NCBI GenBank assembly: GCA_902800495.1 | Contig: CADCET010000002.1 | Coordinates: 62,001 to 126,000 of the forward strand | Reading direction: 5' to 3' | DNA length: 64,000 nt | DNA from: an uncultured Prevotellaceae bacterium | GTDB taxonomy: Bacteria; Bacteroidota; Bacteroidia; Bacteroidales; Bacteroidaceae | Shown: piece by piece, positions 17,190 to 26,257 of the stretch | Layout of the letters: every line of letters starts with the position of its first letter | How positions within the stretch are numbered: position 1 is the first letter of the stretch | Program-made: the position numbers and the translations under genes | The notes under the pieces: generated by a model | The model's database searches: none | Told to the model about the DNA's origin: nothing | Seen by the model: the letters and a program-made list of their open reading frames with translations, nothing else

Positions 17190-18782
17190 ATGCAAAAAAC
17201 GATGAAGAAGAGTGGATTCATACAGAGAATGGCCAGCATAGGAGCAATGCTAATGTTGCTCCAGGGCTTCGCTGTTGCCCACACGACAATACTCGTCGAC
17301 TCGTCGTTTTACAGCAAGTATCCATACGTCTGCTTCGTCTTCGATACAGAACTCACACAGATGACGGACGAGGAGTTCTTCGCCAAGGCGGCAAAGGTGG
17401 GCTTCGCCATCAACGAGACAAAGCCGATGGCCGGCGACCCGTTCTTAGCAGAGCTGAGAGACAAAGTGCTGCCAAGAATCAATGAGGACAGTCTTGAGCT
17501 GGCCTATATGGTAGTCAGAGGTGCCGCCTCGCCCGACGGTCCTTACGAGAACAACAAGATGTTGGGCGACAGACGTGCCAGATGGTTGTTCGACTTTATC
17601 CAACAGCAGCTGCGGTTCCCCGTCGACGAGGAGAAATTCCACCTCGACAGCGAGGCCGAGGACTACCGTACACTCTGCCTACTCATGCAGCAGGCCCGCG
17701 ACAGAGATTACAACACAGTCAAAAAGCTGTGCGACACTTACCTGCCCACCGGCGACATCGCCACCTTGAAGACAGCCATCAAACAGTATCGGGGCGGCTT
17801 ACTCTGGAAACGACTGATACGGACCTATTTCCACCACCTGAGAACAGCGCGTATCGTCCTGTATTTCAAGAAGCACGAAGACAAGAAACTGGAGATTGAC
17901 AATATTGCGGAGCAGGTCACGATTACCCAACCGAAAGAAGAACCACAGATACCGGTTGTCGAAGAGCGCCCCGTGGTGATCGAGACGCCGCAGCCCGTCG
18001 CCACAGCTGATACCATAGCAGTAGACATCGACCGTCGCGAACTGCTGGCCATCAAGACCAACCTGCTGTTCTATGGCGTCTATATGCCGGGCTACGACCG
18101 CTGGTGCCCCATCCCGAATGTGGCGTTAGAGTATTTCCCCAAGAAAGGCCATGTCACCATCGGTGCCTCGTTCGACATGCCCTGGTGGCAGGACTACGAC
18201 GCCCATAAGTACTTCCAGGTGAGACAGTACCAGGTGGAGGGGCGGTATTATCTGAGAGCTAATAGGGCCAATGAGTCCAATGAGGCCAATGAGTCCTATA
18301 AAACCTATGAGTCCCATAAGACCCATAAGTCCTATAGGTCCCATAAGACCCATCGTGCCGCCTACACCGGCTTCTACCTCCAGGCTTACGCCAATGCCGG
18401 CGTCTACGGCATCTGCTTCGACGCCGACCGCGGCTGGGTGGGCAGCGGCTTTGGCGGCGGTATCGGCTTAGGATACGTCATGCCGCTGAGCAGGAACGAG
18501 CACTGGCGGTTAGAGTTCAGCCTGCAGGCAGGCTACTTCACCACGAAGTACGACCCCTACCAGTACGAGAACCCGGTAGACCCTACATACTCCGACGGTC
18601 TGTACTACTACAAGTGGACACTATCGCCGAGTCTCTTCAAGGAGCGCCAGTATCGCTGGAACTGGTTAGGTCCCACCCGCGTGGGCATCACCCTGAGCTA
18701 CGACCTGCTCTATCGGAGAAAGGCGAAGCGGGGCTTCAGCTTCAGGGCTCATGAGCCCCAGAAAGGAGGTGCCCATGAATAG
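17190..18782 (+). CDS. DUF3575-type outer-membrane protein of fimbrial loci
   Basis: 530 residues (526 if it starts at the second ATG, 17202, MKKSGFIQRM). Signal peptide to about residue 29 (MLMLLQGFAVA). Residues about 100-140 look like an OmpA-type segment (VVRGAASPDGPYENNKMLGDRRARWLFDF). After a helical stretch and a Pro-rich linker, the C-terminal 250 residues are a DUF3575-like barrel (IKTNLLFYGVYMPGYDRW, NVALEYFPKKGHVTIGASFDM, GFGGGIGLGYVMPL, RVGITLSYDLLYRR). Between two strands a 30-residue polar insert (NRANESNEANES...HKTH) is encoded by a reversed 9-bp repeat array. Such proteins accompany FimA/Mfa1-type pili; the exact role is not known to me. Stop overlaps the next start by 8 bp. 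Confidence 0.85.
   Translation: MQKTMKKSGFIQRMASIGAMLMLLQGFAVAHTTILVDSSFYSKYPYVCFVFDTELTQMTDEEFFAKAAKVGFAINETKPMAGDPFLAELRDKVLPRINEDSLELAYMVVRGAASPDGPYENNKMLGDRRARWLFDFIQQQLRFPVDEEKFHLDSEAEDYRTLCLLMQQARDRDYNTVKKLCDTYLPTGDIATLKTAIKQYRGGLLWKRLIRTYFHHLRTARIVLYFKKHEDKKLEIDNIAEQVTITQPKEEPQIPVVEERPVVIETPQPVATADTIAVDIDRRELLAIKTNLLFYGVYMPGYDRWCPIPNVALEYFPKKGHVTIGASFDMPWWQDYDAHKYFQVRQYQVEGRYYLRANRANESNEANESYKTYESHKTHKSYRSHKTHRAAYTGFYLQAYANAGVYGICFDADRGWVGSGFGGGIGLGYVMPLSRNEHWRLEFSLQAGYFTTKYDPYQYENPVDPTYSDGLYYYKWTLSPSLFKERQYRWNWLGPTRVGITLSYDLLYRRKAKRGFSFRAHEPQKGGAHE
18261..18350 (-). repeat. Nonamer array, ten units, inside the DUF3575 gene
   Basis: Ten 9-bp units in the opposite orientation to the other arrays (AATGAGTCC, CATAAGACC, TATAGGTCC and variants, i.e. 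reversed GGACNNATR). The gene reads N-E-S, Y-K-T and H-K-S tripeptides, giving a hydrophilic loop. Confidence 0.9.
18762..18770 (+). promoter_or_regulatory. Strong Shine-Dalgarno AAAGGAGGT for the DUF5119 gene
   Basis: A full anti-SD complement lies 4-5 nt before ATG 18775, deciding this start over an in-frame ATG at 18751. Such sites are rare in Bacteroidota. The start lies inside the previous gene's last codons. Confidence 0.75.
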
Positions 18783-19917
18783 GCGCTCGCTGATAGCCAC
18801 GCTGCCGCTGCTGCTGACGGCCTGCTCGCCAGAGCCGGAGCTGCACCTCTTCGAGGCAGAGCCGACGAACACGCGTATCGTCTTTGCCGAGCTGGAGCTC
18901 GACACCTACTGGGACTATGAGTTGGAGGTGGGCGTCAGATACGAGTGGCGCAACGAGTGGTACTATGGCTGGGACGAAGAGGACGAGCGCATCTGGGGCG
19001 ATATCGGCTACACCATGCCGAACGTCTTCAACATCCGCCGCTACTTCACCGGCAGCACGCCCTACGCCCCCCACACCAGGGTGATACAGAACACCATCGA
19101 GGGCAACACCTTCCAGGGTGAGTTCAACTACGGTTTCTGGGACATGCTGGTGTTCAACGACATCAAGCTGCGCGACGGTGTACAGAGCCTGAACTTCGAC
19201 GAGACGACGACCCTCGACTCCATCACCGTCTACACCAACCAGTCGATGGTCAAGTCGCGCTACTACGCCCAGCGCTACACCCACGCCTTCTACGAGCCCG
19301 AGGAGCTGTTCTCGGCCTACGAGCAGGCCATCGAGATTACCCGCAGCCACGAGGGTTTCGAGTTCGACGCCGCACGCAACGTCTGGGTGAAGCGCCTCAA
19401 CATGGTACTCCGCCCCATCACCTATATATACCTGACGCAGGTCATCGTCCACCACAACAACGGCAAGATCGTAGGCGTTGAAGGCTCAGGCACCGTATCG
19501 GGATTCGCACGCTCGTCAGTGCTTAACAGCGGACGAAGCAACAACGACCCCATCAGTGTGACCCACCAGACGCGGTGGAAGAAAGACTGCATCATGAACG
19601 GCGAGAAGGTGGACATCGCAGGCGGACGCCTGCTGACGTTCGGCATCTGCGGCCATCCCTGCGGACGACTGTCGAGCAAGACCGAGGTACACGACCAGGA
19701 ACAGCACTACATGGACCTGAAGCTGCTGTTCAACAACGGTCTCGACTCCACCTTCGTCTTCGACGTCACCCAGCAGGTGAGAGACCGCTACAAAGGCGGC
19801 GTGCTAACGGTGGAGCTTGACATGGACACCATCTCGATACCAACCCGCTCAGGCGGTTCAGGTTTCGACGCCGTGGTCAAAGAATACGAAGAGGAAACTC
19901 ATGAGATAAGTATGTAA
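18775..19917 (+). CDS. DUF5119-type fimbrial lipoprotein
   Basis: 380 residues. Lipoprotein signal SLIATLPLLLTAC with Cys near residue 17. Beta-rich segments (ELELDTYWDYELEVGVRYEW, MPNVFNIRRYFTGSTPY, RLNMVLRPITYIYLTQVIV, VEGSGTVSGFARSS, GVLTVELDMDTISIP) match the DUF5119 proteins that sit beside DUF3575 and fimbrillin genes in Bacteroidales, as I recall the family. The FimB/Mfa2-like fold would suit a pilus anchor or assembly-limiting subunit at the outer membrane; this is inference. It overlaps the DUF3575 gene by 8 bp and precedes the first fimbrillin by 34 bp, so it is in the same operon. Confidence 0.82.
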   Translation: MNRRSLIATLPLLLTACSPEPELHLFEAEPTNTRIVFAELELDTYWDYELEVGVRYEWRNEWYYGWDEEDERIWGDIGYTMPNVFNIRRYFTGSTPYAPHTRVIQNTIEGNTFQGEFNYGFWDMLVFNDIKLRDGVQSLNFDETTTLDSITVYTNQSMVKSRYYAQRYTHAFYEPEELFSAYEQAIEITRSHEGFEFDAARNVWVKRLNMVLRPITYIYLTQVIVHHNNGKIVGVEGSGTVSGFARSSVLNSGRSNNDPISVTHQTRWKKDCIMNGEKVDIAGGRLLTFGICGHPCGRLSSKTEVHDQEQHYMDLKLLFNNGLDSTFVFDVTQQVRDRYKGGVLTVELDMDTISIPTRSGGSGFDAVVKEYEEETHEISM

Positions 19918-19951
19918 TTAATTATAGTATTAACTTAAAAACCAAAGCATT

Positions 19952-22384
19952 ATGAAGCATTTCAATTTTTGGGCTTTAGCACTGACCGCCATCTGCATGG
20001 CAGCGTGCACCAGTGAGGACGATCTGACACAGTCACCCCCCGTACAGCAGGAGGAAGATGTCATGGTTCCAATTATGTTCAGTTCAAACAAGGGCAATAC
20101 CACCCGCGCCGACATCGAGGGTGCTGCCGCTGCAGATCTTTTAAACAAAACATTTGTTGTATCTGGATACAAAGGCGAAACCACGGCATGGGACGATGCT
20201 AAAAATTCGATAGTATTCGACAACTATGAAGTAAAGTACGCAGAGAACACAGCCTTCACAACGGAGTCGAACGTGGCTAACTGGGAATATGTAGGCAAGG
20301 GTCTTATTCCTCATGCCACAGCTCACGGCATCACCCGCCAGTCCATCAAGTATTGGGACTACACACAGAATCAGTACGACTTCATTGCCTGGTCAACGGG
20401 TATGAAAACGGCCATCTACGAAGAGCCAGCTGGAGGCATTCCCACAGGAAGTGTGTTCGTATCAGCTATCACCCCTCAGACGGCTGTCGGAGATGCGAAA
20501 ACCAATACAGCTATTAAAGCCTATACCTTTAGCGGCAAAGCTGCCGACCTGCAAGACTGCTATATCTCTGATATCGTGACCGTCAAGAAGAATGAATACG
20601 GAAGAAAAGAAAATAACGAACCCGTTAAGCTTACCTTCCGCAGCCTCGGTACCAAGGTGCGTATTGGTATCTATGAGACCATTCCCGGCTATAGCGTCAG
20701 AGGTGTAAAATTCTATACCCAAGGCGGCATTCTGACTGACCCAACTACGGAGATTGTCAACAATGCAACCATCTTTACGACCTCCGCAGCTGAAATCTAC
20801 ACAGAGGGAACCTATACAGTATATTTCCCCACGGTAGACAACACGTCAAGTGCTGACAACAACCAAGCTCACGTAAAGTTCACTCCCAAAGAAGGATCCA
20901 CACAGTCAAAAAATGTCGATTGGGGTAATTTGAACTATACCGACCGTGAGGAAAGTGAGAAGACTGCGGGAACTATATGGCTCGGACGCTCATCAAACAC
21001 TGCTTCGTTTGCAGGCGATGCGAACGACAACTACTACGTAGTCTATATGCCCAATGAGACAGGCACCAACCTCAACCTGCGCGTAGACTTTGTCTTGGAG
21101 TCTATCGACGGTTCTGGCGAAGTGATTAATGTGAAGAACGCCAAGGCACAGATTCCCAGCATCTACACACAGTGGAAGTCGGGCTTTGCCTACACCTATC
21201 TCTTTAAGATTAGCGACAAGACGAATGGCCGTACGGGCGTCTACGATCCTACAAAGGCTGACGACGCTACCGTGAATAGTGACCCCGCAGGTCTTTATCC
21301 CATCACCTTCGATGCATTAGTTGTTGACGATGAGACCACCGACAACACTCAGGAGACCATCACTACCGTTACAACTCCGAGCATTACCACTTACCAGCAG
21401 GGTTCAACGGTTGTCAATGCTGACGAATACACCGACAACGGAAAAGACATCTTCGTTACTGTCAACGAGGGCGATGCGCTTGTAGCCCTTACAGACAAAG
21501 CCGCCCTTTACACTATTCCAGCAGGCAAGACAGAGGCTGAAGTGGTCGACGCTCTGCAGATGCAGGACGACGATCATGATGCTAAGACCATCAAGGGACG
21601 CAGCGGTCTGGTGCTGACCGAAGCTACCGAAGTCGCTACTGTTGACGAAATTGATGCCGCTAATAAGTTTACGCTTACTAACTCTGTGGAGTTCGGTGCC
21701 GACGGCAATGCCATCAGTGTAGCAAACGACCAGGCCCTTCGCTTCAAGCCCCAGTCTAACAAGACCTATGCTTTCGTCTATACAAAGACAGCATCAGATC
21801 CTAATGAAGATAAGGTAATCTATGAACCGGTAGCATGGGATAACTTCCCCGCTGGTGTTACCAAGTATCGTTATGACTACAAGGATGCCGCCGCTACTGA
21901 CGCTCAGAAGGGCGTGATATACTTCAGCGTTAATGGCTCAACCTATACAAAGGTGACTGCCTTCATTGGACAGGGTGTGAGTAACCTCTATACAAGAAGT
22001 GGTGACGCAGCACCCTATACCTATACTAAGGCTACAGGCTATGCGGTTACTGGTACTGATTACTACTACACCCTCGACCAGGGACAGACGTACATTAAGG
22101 CCACCAATATCGCGTACGCAGATTTTAGCTCAACAACATTGTATAAGAATCCAACAAAGACGGTAGAAAAGACTGAAGCAGTCCCCGTCGACGGACAGGC
22201 CTATTACGATGCTGACGGCAAATATTGCGTGATTCTTCCCCAACAGACTACAGGCTGGAAGGAGCTTGACACCAACAAGTACGTAAAGGCTACAGAAAAT
22301 GCTGCCGTTGATGGCCAGACCTACTTCGACAAGTTCACTAAGAACAATGGCGAGTACTACGCCAAGGTTATCAAGGTGCAGTAA
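19952..22384 (+). CDS. Fimbrillin-family lipoprotein 1 (Mfa1/FimA-like)
   Basis: 810 residues. Lipoprotein signal MKHFNFWALALTAICMAAC with Cys19. TTRAD near residue 51 is a likely Arg-protease maturation site, as in Porphyromonas FimA. Shared fimbrillin blocks are: TIKYWDY-like (SIKYWDYTQNQYDF), VKLTFRSLGTKVRIGIYETI, PGYSVRGVKFY, a WKSGFAYTYLFKISD segment and DPAGLYPITFDALVVDDET followed by TVTTPSITTYQQG. The last ~200 residues are an array of short Tyr-rich modules (YTKATGYAVTGTDYYYT, VPVDGQAYYDADGKY, AAVDGQTYFDK) ending KVIKVQ. It is probably a major or accessory shaft subunit of a type V pilus. The longest of three paralogues here. Confidence 0.88.
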   Translation: MKHFNFWALALTAICMAACTSEDDLTQSPPVQQEEDVMVPIMFSSNKGNTTRADIEGAAAADLLNKTFVVSGYKGETTAWDDAKNSIVFDNYEVKYAENTAFTTESNVANWEYVGKGLIPHATAHGITRQSIKYWDYTQNQYDFIAWSTGMKTAIYEEPAGGIPTGSVFVSAITPQTAVGDAKTNTAIKAYTFSGKAADLQDCYISDIVTVKKNEYGRKENNEPVKLTFRSLGTKVRIGIYETIPGYSVRGVKFYTQGGILTDPTTEIVNNATIFTTSAAEIYTEGTYTVYFPTVDNTSSADNNQAHVKFTPKEGSTQSKNVDWGNLNYTDREESEKTAGTIWLGRSSNTASFAGDANDNYYVVYMPNETGTNLNLRVDFVLESIDGSGEVINVKNAKAQIPSIYTQWKSGFAYTYLFKISDKTNGRTGVYDPTKADDATVNSDPAGLYPITFDALVVDDETTDNTQETITTVTTPSITTYQQGSTVVNADEYTDNGKDIFVTVNEGDALVALTDKAALYTIPAGKTEAEVVDALQMQDDDHDAKTIKGRSGLVLTEATEVATVDEIDAANKFTLTNSVEFGADGNAISVANDQALRFKPQSNKTYAFVYTKTASDPNEDKVIYEPVAWDNFPAGVTKYRYDYKDAAATDAQKGVIYFSVNGSTYTKVTAFIGQGVSNLYTRSGDAAPYTYTKATGYAVTGTDYYYTLDQGQTYIKATNIAYADFSSTTLYKNPTKTVEKTEAVPVDGQAYYDADGKYCVILPQQTTGWKELDTNKYVKATENAAVDGQTYFDKFTKNNGEYYAKVIKVQ

Positions 22385-22395
22385 CAAACTGGATA

Positions 22396-22431
22396 TTCCT
22401 GCGCTGGGAACGAGGATTCCCAGCGCGGGAA
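22396..22431 (+). other. Perfect RNA hairpin between fimbrillin 1 and ATPase 1
   Basis: A 15-bp stem (TTCCTGCGCTGGGAA with TTCCCAGCGCGGGAA, one G-U pair) and loop CGAGGA. No U-run follows, so it is more likely a processing or attenuation hairpin, or a relative of the GTTCCC/GGGAAC palindromes at 47002-47061, than a classic terminator. Confidence 0.7.
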
Positions 22432-22450
22432 TGAAACAAAAAAAGTGAAT

Positions 22451-24025
22451 ATGCAGAGACCACTACCCATAGGCATACAGACCTTCACCGAGATTCGGGA
22501 GAAGGGCTACGCGTATGTAGACAAGACAGCACTTGTCTACAAACTGGTCAGTGAGAACAAGTATGTGTTCCTCAGCCGCCCGCGCCGCTTCGGCAAGAGC
22601 CTGCTGATGAGCACGCTTGAGTCTTACTTCTCAGGACGCAAAGAGCTGTTCCACGGCCTCGCCATAGAGGGGTTGGAGCAGCAGTGGAAGTCGTACCCCA
22701 TCTTCCACCTCGACCTGAACCAGAACAAATACGACACGCCTGAGAGTTTAGTGGCCGAACTCAACAACTTCCTCACAGCACTGGAAGAGAAGTACGGCAC
22801 CCGCCCGTCGGAGACGGCGCTGGCCATGCGTTTCAGCGGTCTTATAGAGCGGGCTGCCAAAAAGGAAGGGCGCCAGGTGGTCATCCTCGTCGACGAGTAC
22901 GACAAACCCATGCTCAGCGCCATCGGCAACAGCGAGCTGCAGGAAGCATTCCGCAGTGAACTGAAGGCATTCTACTCAGTGCTGAAGTCGCAGGATCGCT
23001 ACATCGAGTTCGCTTTCCTGACAGGCGTCACGAAGTTTGGTAAGATTAGCGTGTTCAGCGATCTGAACCACCTCTACGACATCTCCATGGCCAGAGACTA
23101 CACAAGCATCTGCGGGTTCACGGAACAGGAGATTCGCGATAACTTCGGCACGGAGGTGGAGGCCCTGGCTCAGCACAACAACATCAGCACGGAAGAGGCG
23201 TACCGACAGCTTCGCGACAACTACGACGGCTACCACTTCAACCGGTTCCAGAAGGAAGGCATCTTCAACCCCTTCAGTCTGCTATTCACATTCAAGAACA
23301 AAGCCTTCGACGATTACTGGTTCGAGACGGGCACGCCCACCTATCTCGTTACACTGCTGCAGAACTTCAACTACCGTTTGGATGAGCTGACGGAGGAGCA
23401 GGTGACGGGCGATGTGCTGAACAGCATCGACCCAACGTCGCAGAACCCCATACCCGTCATCTACCAGAGCGGCTACCTGACCATCAGTGGCTACGACGAG
23501 GAGTTCCAGCTCTACAGCCTCGACTTCCCCAACCGCGAGGTGGAGCGCGGCTTCACCCGCTTCCTCGTGCCGTTCTACACTCCCTTGCGCGCGAACAACG
23601 GCCCAAGCAACATCGCCCTGCTGGCGCGCGACATACGCAGCGGACGCGTAGAGGCGTTCATGCAGCGCCTGCAGGCCATCTTTGCCGACACCGACTACCG
23701 CATCGTGGGTAAGCGCGAGCTCTACTTCCAGAACGCTGTTACCGTCATCTTCAAGATGCTCAGCTTCAACGTCGACACCGAGCGTCCCGCCAACGGCGGC
23801 CGCATGGACATGATTGTGAAGACGGCATCCTCAATCTATATCTTCGAGTTCAAGCTCGACAAGTCGGCCGGTGAAGCCCTCCAACAGATAAAGGATAAAG
23901 GCTACCACCTGCCCTTCGCCACCGACCCGCGAACCAAAACGCTCATCGGCGTCAACTTCTCGTCGGAGACACGCGGCATCAGTGAATGGACGTATGAAGA
24001 CGTAACAGCAAACAGTGTTCTGTGA
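22451..24025 (+). CDS. AAA-ATPase_like / PD-(D/E)XK nuclease-like protein 1
   Basis: 524 residues, cytoplasmic. Starts MQRPLPIGIQTFTEIREKGY; the ATG at 22451 is preferred to a GTG two codons earlier. N-terminal AAA-ATPase_like domain: YVDKTALVYKLV, P-loop-like FLSRPRRFGKSLL (about 36-48), Walker B VVILVDEYDKPML near 146-158, FLTGVTKFGKISVFS. The C-terminal PD-(D/E)XK-like domain has GGRMDMIV and IYIFEFKLDKSAGEALQQI (Asp and Glu-x-Lys). This family is abundant and functionally uncharacterised in Bacteroidota; toxin, defence and recombination roles have been considered. Here it lies between two fimbrillin genes, 66 bp after one and 42 bp before the next. Confidence 0.9.
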   Translation: MQRPLPIGIQTFTEIREKGYAYVDKTALVYKLVSENKYVFLSRPRRFGKSLLMSTLESYFSGRKELFHGLAIEGLEQQWKSYPIFHLDLNQNKYDTPESLVAELNNFLTALEEKYGTRPSETALAMRFSGLIERAAKKEGRQVVILVDEYDKPMLSAIGNSELQEAFRSELKAFYSVLKSQDRYIEFAFLTGVTKFGKISVFSDLNHLYDISMARDYTSICGFTEQEIRDNFGTEVEALAQHNNISTEEAYRQLRDNYDGYHFNRFQKEGIFNPFSLLFTFKNKAFDDYWFETGTPTYLVTLLQNFNYRLDELTEEQVTGDVLNSIDPTSQNPIPVIYQSGYLTISGYDEEFQLYSLDFPNREVERGFTRFLVPFYTPLRANNGPSNIALLARDIRSGRVEAFMQRLQAIFADTDYRIVGKRELYFQNAVTVIFKMLSFNVDTERPANGGRMDMIVKTASSIYIFEFKLDKSAGEALQQIKDKGYHLPFATDPRTKTLIGVNFSSETRGISEWTYEDVTANSVL

Positions 24026-24067
24026 CAAGCAATAGAAAAATAACAAACAACAAAAATACAAACGATT

Positions 24068-26101
24068 ATGAAAAAATATCTATTCTTCGCAACGGCTCTC
24101 GCAGCGTTAGCCAGTTGTACAAGCAATGATTTCGTAGGAGAGGACACCTCCTCGACCACGAATCAGAGCGAGCAGGCCGCCATCGCGTTTGGGACAGGCG
24201 TCAACAGCATCACCCGTGCCGACCACGTTGGTGCGGATGCAGCCGATCTACTGGGAGGAAACTTCTATGTAGCAGGATTCAAGAATGATGGCACTGACAA
24301 GAATGATGGATCTGACTATACTACCGTATTTGATCATTATTTGTTGGAATGGACTGCCAATTCTGCTGGCACGACAACCGATAACACTTCCGACTGGAAG
24401 TACGTTGGTTTAGATGCTCTTGGATTAACAGGTCATATCTCAGGTACACAAACTATCAAGTATTGGGATTATTCCGCAAGTTTTTATAATTTTGTTGCCT
24501 TCTCAGCAGGTAAAGGAAATAGCATTACCAAAACAAGCCCAGTAGCTTCTACGAATATTTTACCTACAGCTGTTATTCCCGCTACCCTTAAATCTGCAGC
24601 TTATACACTACAAGGTAGTGCTACAGACTTAGCAAATTGTTACATTGCCGACTTGGTAACAGCCAAGCCGTCTGGAGCCAGCACCCCAGACATTAATTAC
24701 CAAGATGAGGTATCTATTACTTTCCGTAGACTCGGTGCCAAGGTTCGTGTAGCTCTTTACGAAACTATTCCCGGCTATTCAGTCAGAGACGTAAAGTTCT
24801 ACCAAGATCCTTCTACAACTACTATTGCGACAGGAGCTAGCGAAACAAAAGCCACCTTGTTTACTAGTTCTGATGTTTTCTATCCTGATGGTACTATGAC
24901 TGTATATTTCCCGACCATCGGTACAGCAAATCGAACTAAAACAGATTATAACAAAGCGCACGTTTCTTTTGCAGGAGGAACAGGAACTCCTACATCAAAA
25001 CAAGAATTCGGAGCTCTCAATTATGAAGGAGACAACACTAAGTGGGAAGATTCTCGTTTGAATTATACTGGAAATACAAATACATACCTTAAGCGAACTT
25101 CTTCTGACCCCTCATTTGCTGGAACCGATCCATATTACTTGACAGTGCTTCCTGATGAAGACGGAAATGTTCTTGAGCTTCGTGTAGACTACACCCTTGA
25201 ATCTATTGACGGCAGCAAGGAGGCAATTGTTGTTCATGGTGCAACAGCATTCGTCCCACAGATTTATGCCCAGTGGAAGCCGAACTACGCTTACACTTAC
25301 ATCTTCAAGATTAGTGATGGTACCAACGGTTGGACAAGCAAAGTTAGTACAGACCCCGTAGGTCTCTATCCCATCACCTTCGATGCTATTGTCGTTGACT
25401 CAGAAGAGCATACACAGAGCACAATAACCACAGTTTCAAGTCCCAGTATCACTACTTATCAGAAGGGGCATAATTACAAAGATGACGGCCCAGAATATAA
25501 AGTTGCATCCGATTCTATTTATATCCAAGTAATGAAGGATGGCACAACATTAGCTAATGACCTTAATACGAAAGGAGCACTTTATACTGTCACCGGTACA
25601 AATATTGCTAAAGTTACTGAAGCAGACGTAATGGATGCACTTAACATACGCACGTCAGGCGATGCAACAACGATTGTGGGTCGAAATGGCTTCACGCTGA
25701 CTCCCCTCGCTACTGCACAACTTTCCACCGGCAATACGACATTTGGAAACATCCCCGGAGCTGACGGTAATCCCATCCCAAACATAGCTGCAAATACAGC
25801 TGTTCGTTTCCCTGCTACCGCAGGCACCTATGCTTATATTTATGATACTGGTACAGACAATCCCGATACTGAGATAAATAGTGCAGTAACGTTAAGTGCA
25901 GCTCCAAGTGATTGGGCAACCACTTATTCCAAGTATTATACAAACGAAGCTTGTACAATAACAGCTCCTGAGACTTTCCCGACTTTAACAGAAGGACAAA
26001 CAGTTACTTACTACCAAAAGTATACTAACCTGAACAAGGTTTACGCGGTTAAAGTTATCAGGGTCGTAGCAGCTCCTGTTACTCCAGGTTCTGGCTCCTA
26101 A
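24068..26101 (+). CDS. Fimbrillin-family lipoprotein 2
   Basis: 677 residues. Signal MKKYLFFATALAALASC with Cys17. SITRADHV near residue 48 is the likely Arg cleavage site. The shared fimbrillin blocks are TIKYWDYSASFYNF, VSITFRRLGAKVRVALYETI, PGYSVRDVKFY, WKPNYAYTYIFKISDGTNG and DPVGLYPITFDAIVVD, then TVSSPSITTYQKG. The interior is visibly more AT-rich than the flanking ATPase genes, as in fimbrillin 3. The C-terminus departs from its paralogues: after KVIRV it continues VAAPVTPGSGS and stops, instead of KVIKVQ, and a tRNA-like T-arm follows 25 bp later. The end may therefore have been replaced by recombination. Probable pilus subunit. Confidence 0.87.
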   Translation: MKKYLFFATALAALASCTSNDFVGEDTSSTTNQSEQAAIAFGTGVNSITRADHVGADAADLLGGNFYVAGFKNDGTDKNDGSDYTTVFDHYLLEWTANSAGTTTDNTSDWKYVGLDALGLTGHISGTQTIKYWDYSASFYNFVAFSAGKGNSITKTSPVASTNILPTAVIPATLKSAAYTLQGSATDLANCYIADLVTAKPSGASTPDINYQDEVSITFRRLGAKVRVALYETIPGYSVRDVKFYQDPSTTTIATGASETKATLFTSSDVFYPDGTMTVYFPTIGTANRTKTDYNKAHVSFAGGTGTPTSKQEFGALNYEGDNTKWEDSRLNYTGNTNTYLKRTSSDPSFAGTDPYYLTVLPDEDGNVLELRVDYTLESIDGSKEAIVVHGATAFVPQIYAQWKPNYAYTYIFKISDGTNGWTSKVSTDPVGLYPITFDAIVVDSEEHTQSTITTVSSPSITTYQKGHNYKDDGPEYKVASDSIYIQVMKDGTTLANDLNTKGALYTVTGTNIAKVTEADVMDALNIRTSGDATTIVGRNGFTLTPLATAQLSTGNTTFGNIPGADGNPIPNIAANTAVRFPATAGTYAYIYDTGTDNPDTEINSAVTLSAAPSDWATTYSKYYTNEACTITAPETFPTLTEGQTVTYYQKYTNLNKVYAVKVIRVVAAPVTPGSGS

Positions 26102-26126
26102 GCCGTAATCTATCCTCTCAAGCCTT

Positions 26127-26152
26127 GTGGGGTTCGACTCCCCACTTGGCTA
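26127..26152 (+). other. tRNA 3'-end-like remnant (T-arm plus acceptor strand)
   Basis: GTGGGG-TTCGACT-CCCCAC forms a TPsiC stem-loop with the invariant TTCGA loop, followed by TTGGCTA as a 3' acceptor-like strand. No matching 5' acceptor, D-arm or anticodon arm is found in the preceding 100 bp, which are fimbrillin coding sequence and a short spacer. This is the part of a tRNA gene normally copied by integrases, so it may be an att remnant. Confidence 0.4.
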
Positions 26153-26191
26153 CTAAATAAATAAGTACACGCGCGAAAGGAGGCCGGGCCT

Positions 26192-26257
26192 CTGCAGCGC
26201 ACAGAGAGAAATAAAAAGAAAGAAATAACGAATAAAAACGAGAAGATAAAGGGAAGG
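26192..26257 (+). repeat. Leader copy 1 (before ATPase 2)
   Basis: Contains CAGAGAGAAATAAA, AATAACGAATAAAAACGA and GAAGATAA directly before ATG 26258. The same blocks recur at about 27845-27888 before fimbrillin 3, showing that this leader has been duplicated. Confidence 0.65.

Noticed and set aside
22396..22431. Rho-independent terminator after fimbrillin 1
   Set aside because: Strong stem but no following T-run, and the next gene starts 20 bp later on the same strand.
26127..26152. Complete tRNA gene
   Set aside because: Only the T-arm and 3' acceptor strand are present; the upstream DNA cannot form acceptor, D or anticodon arms.
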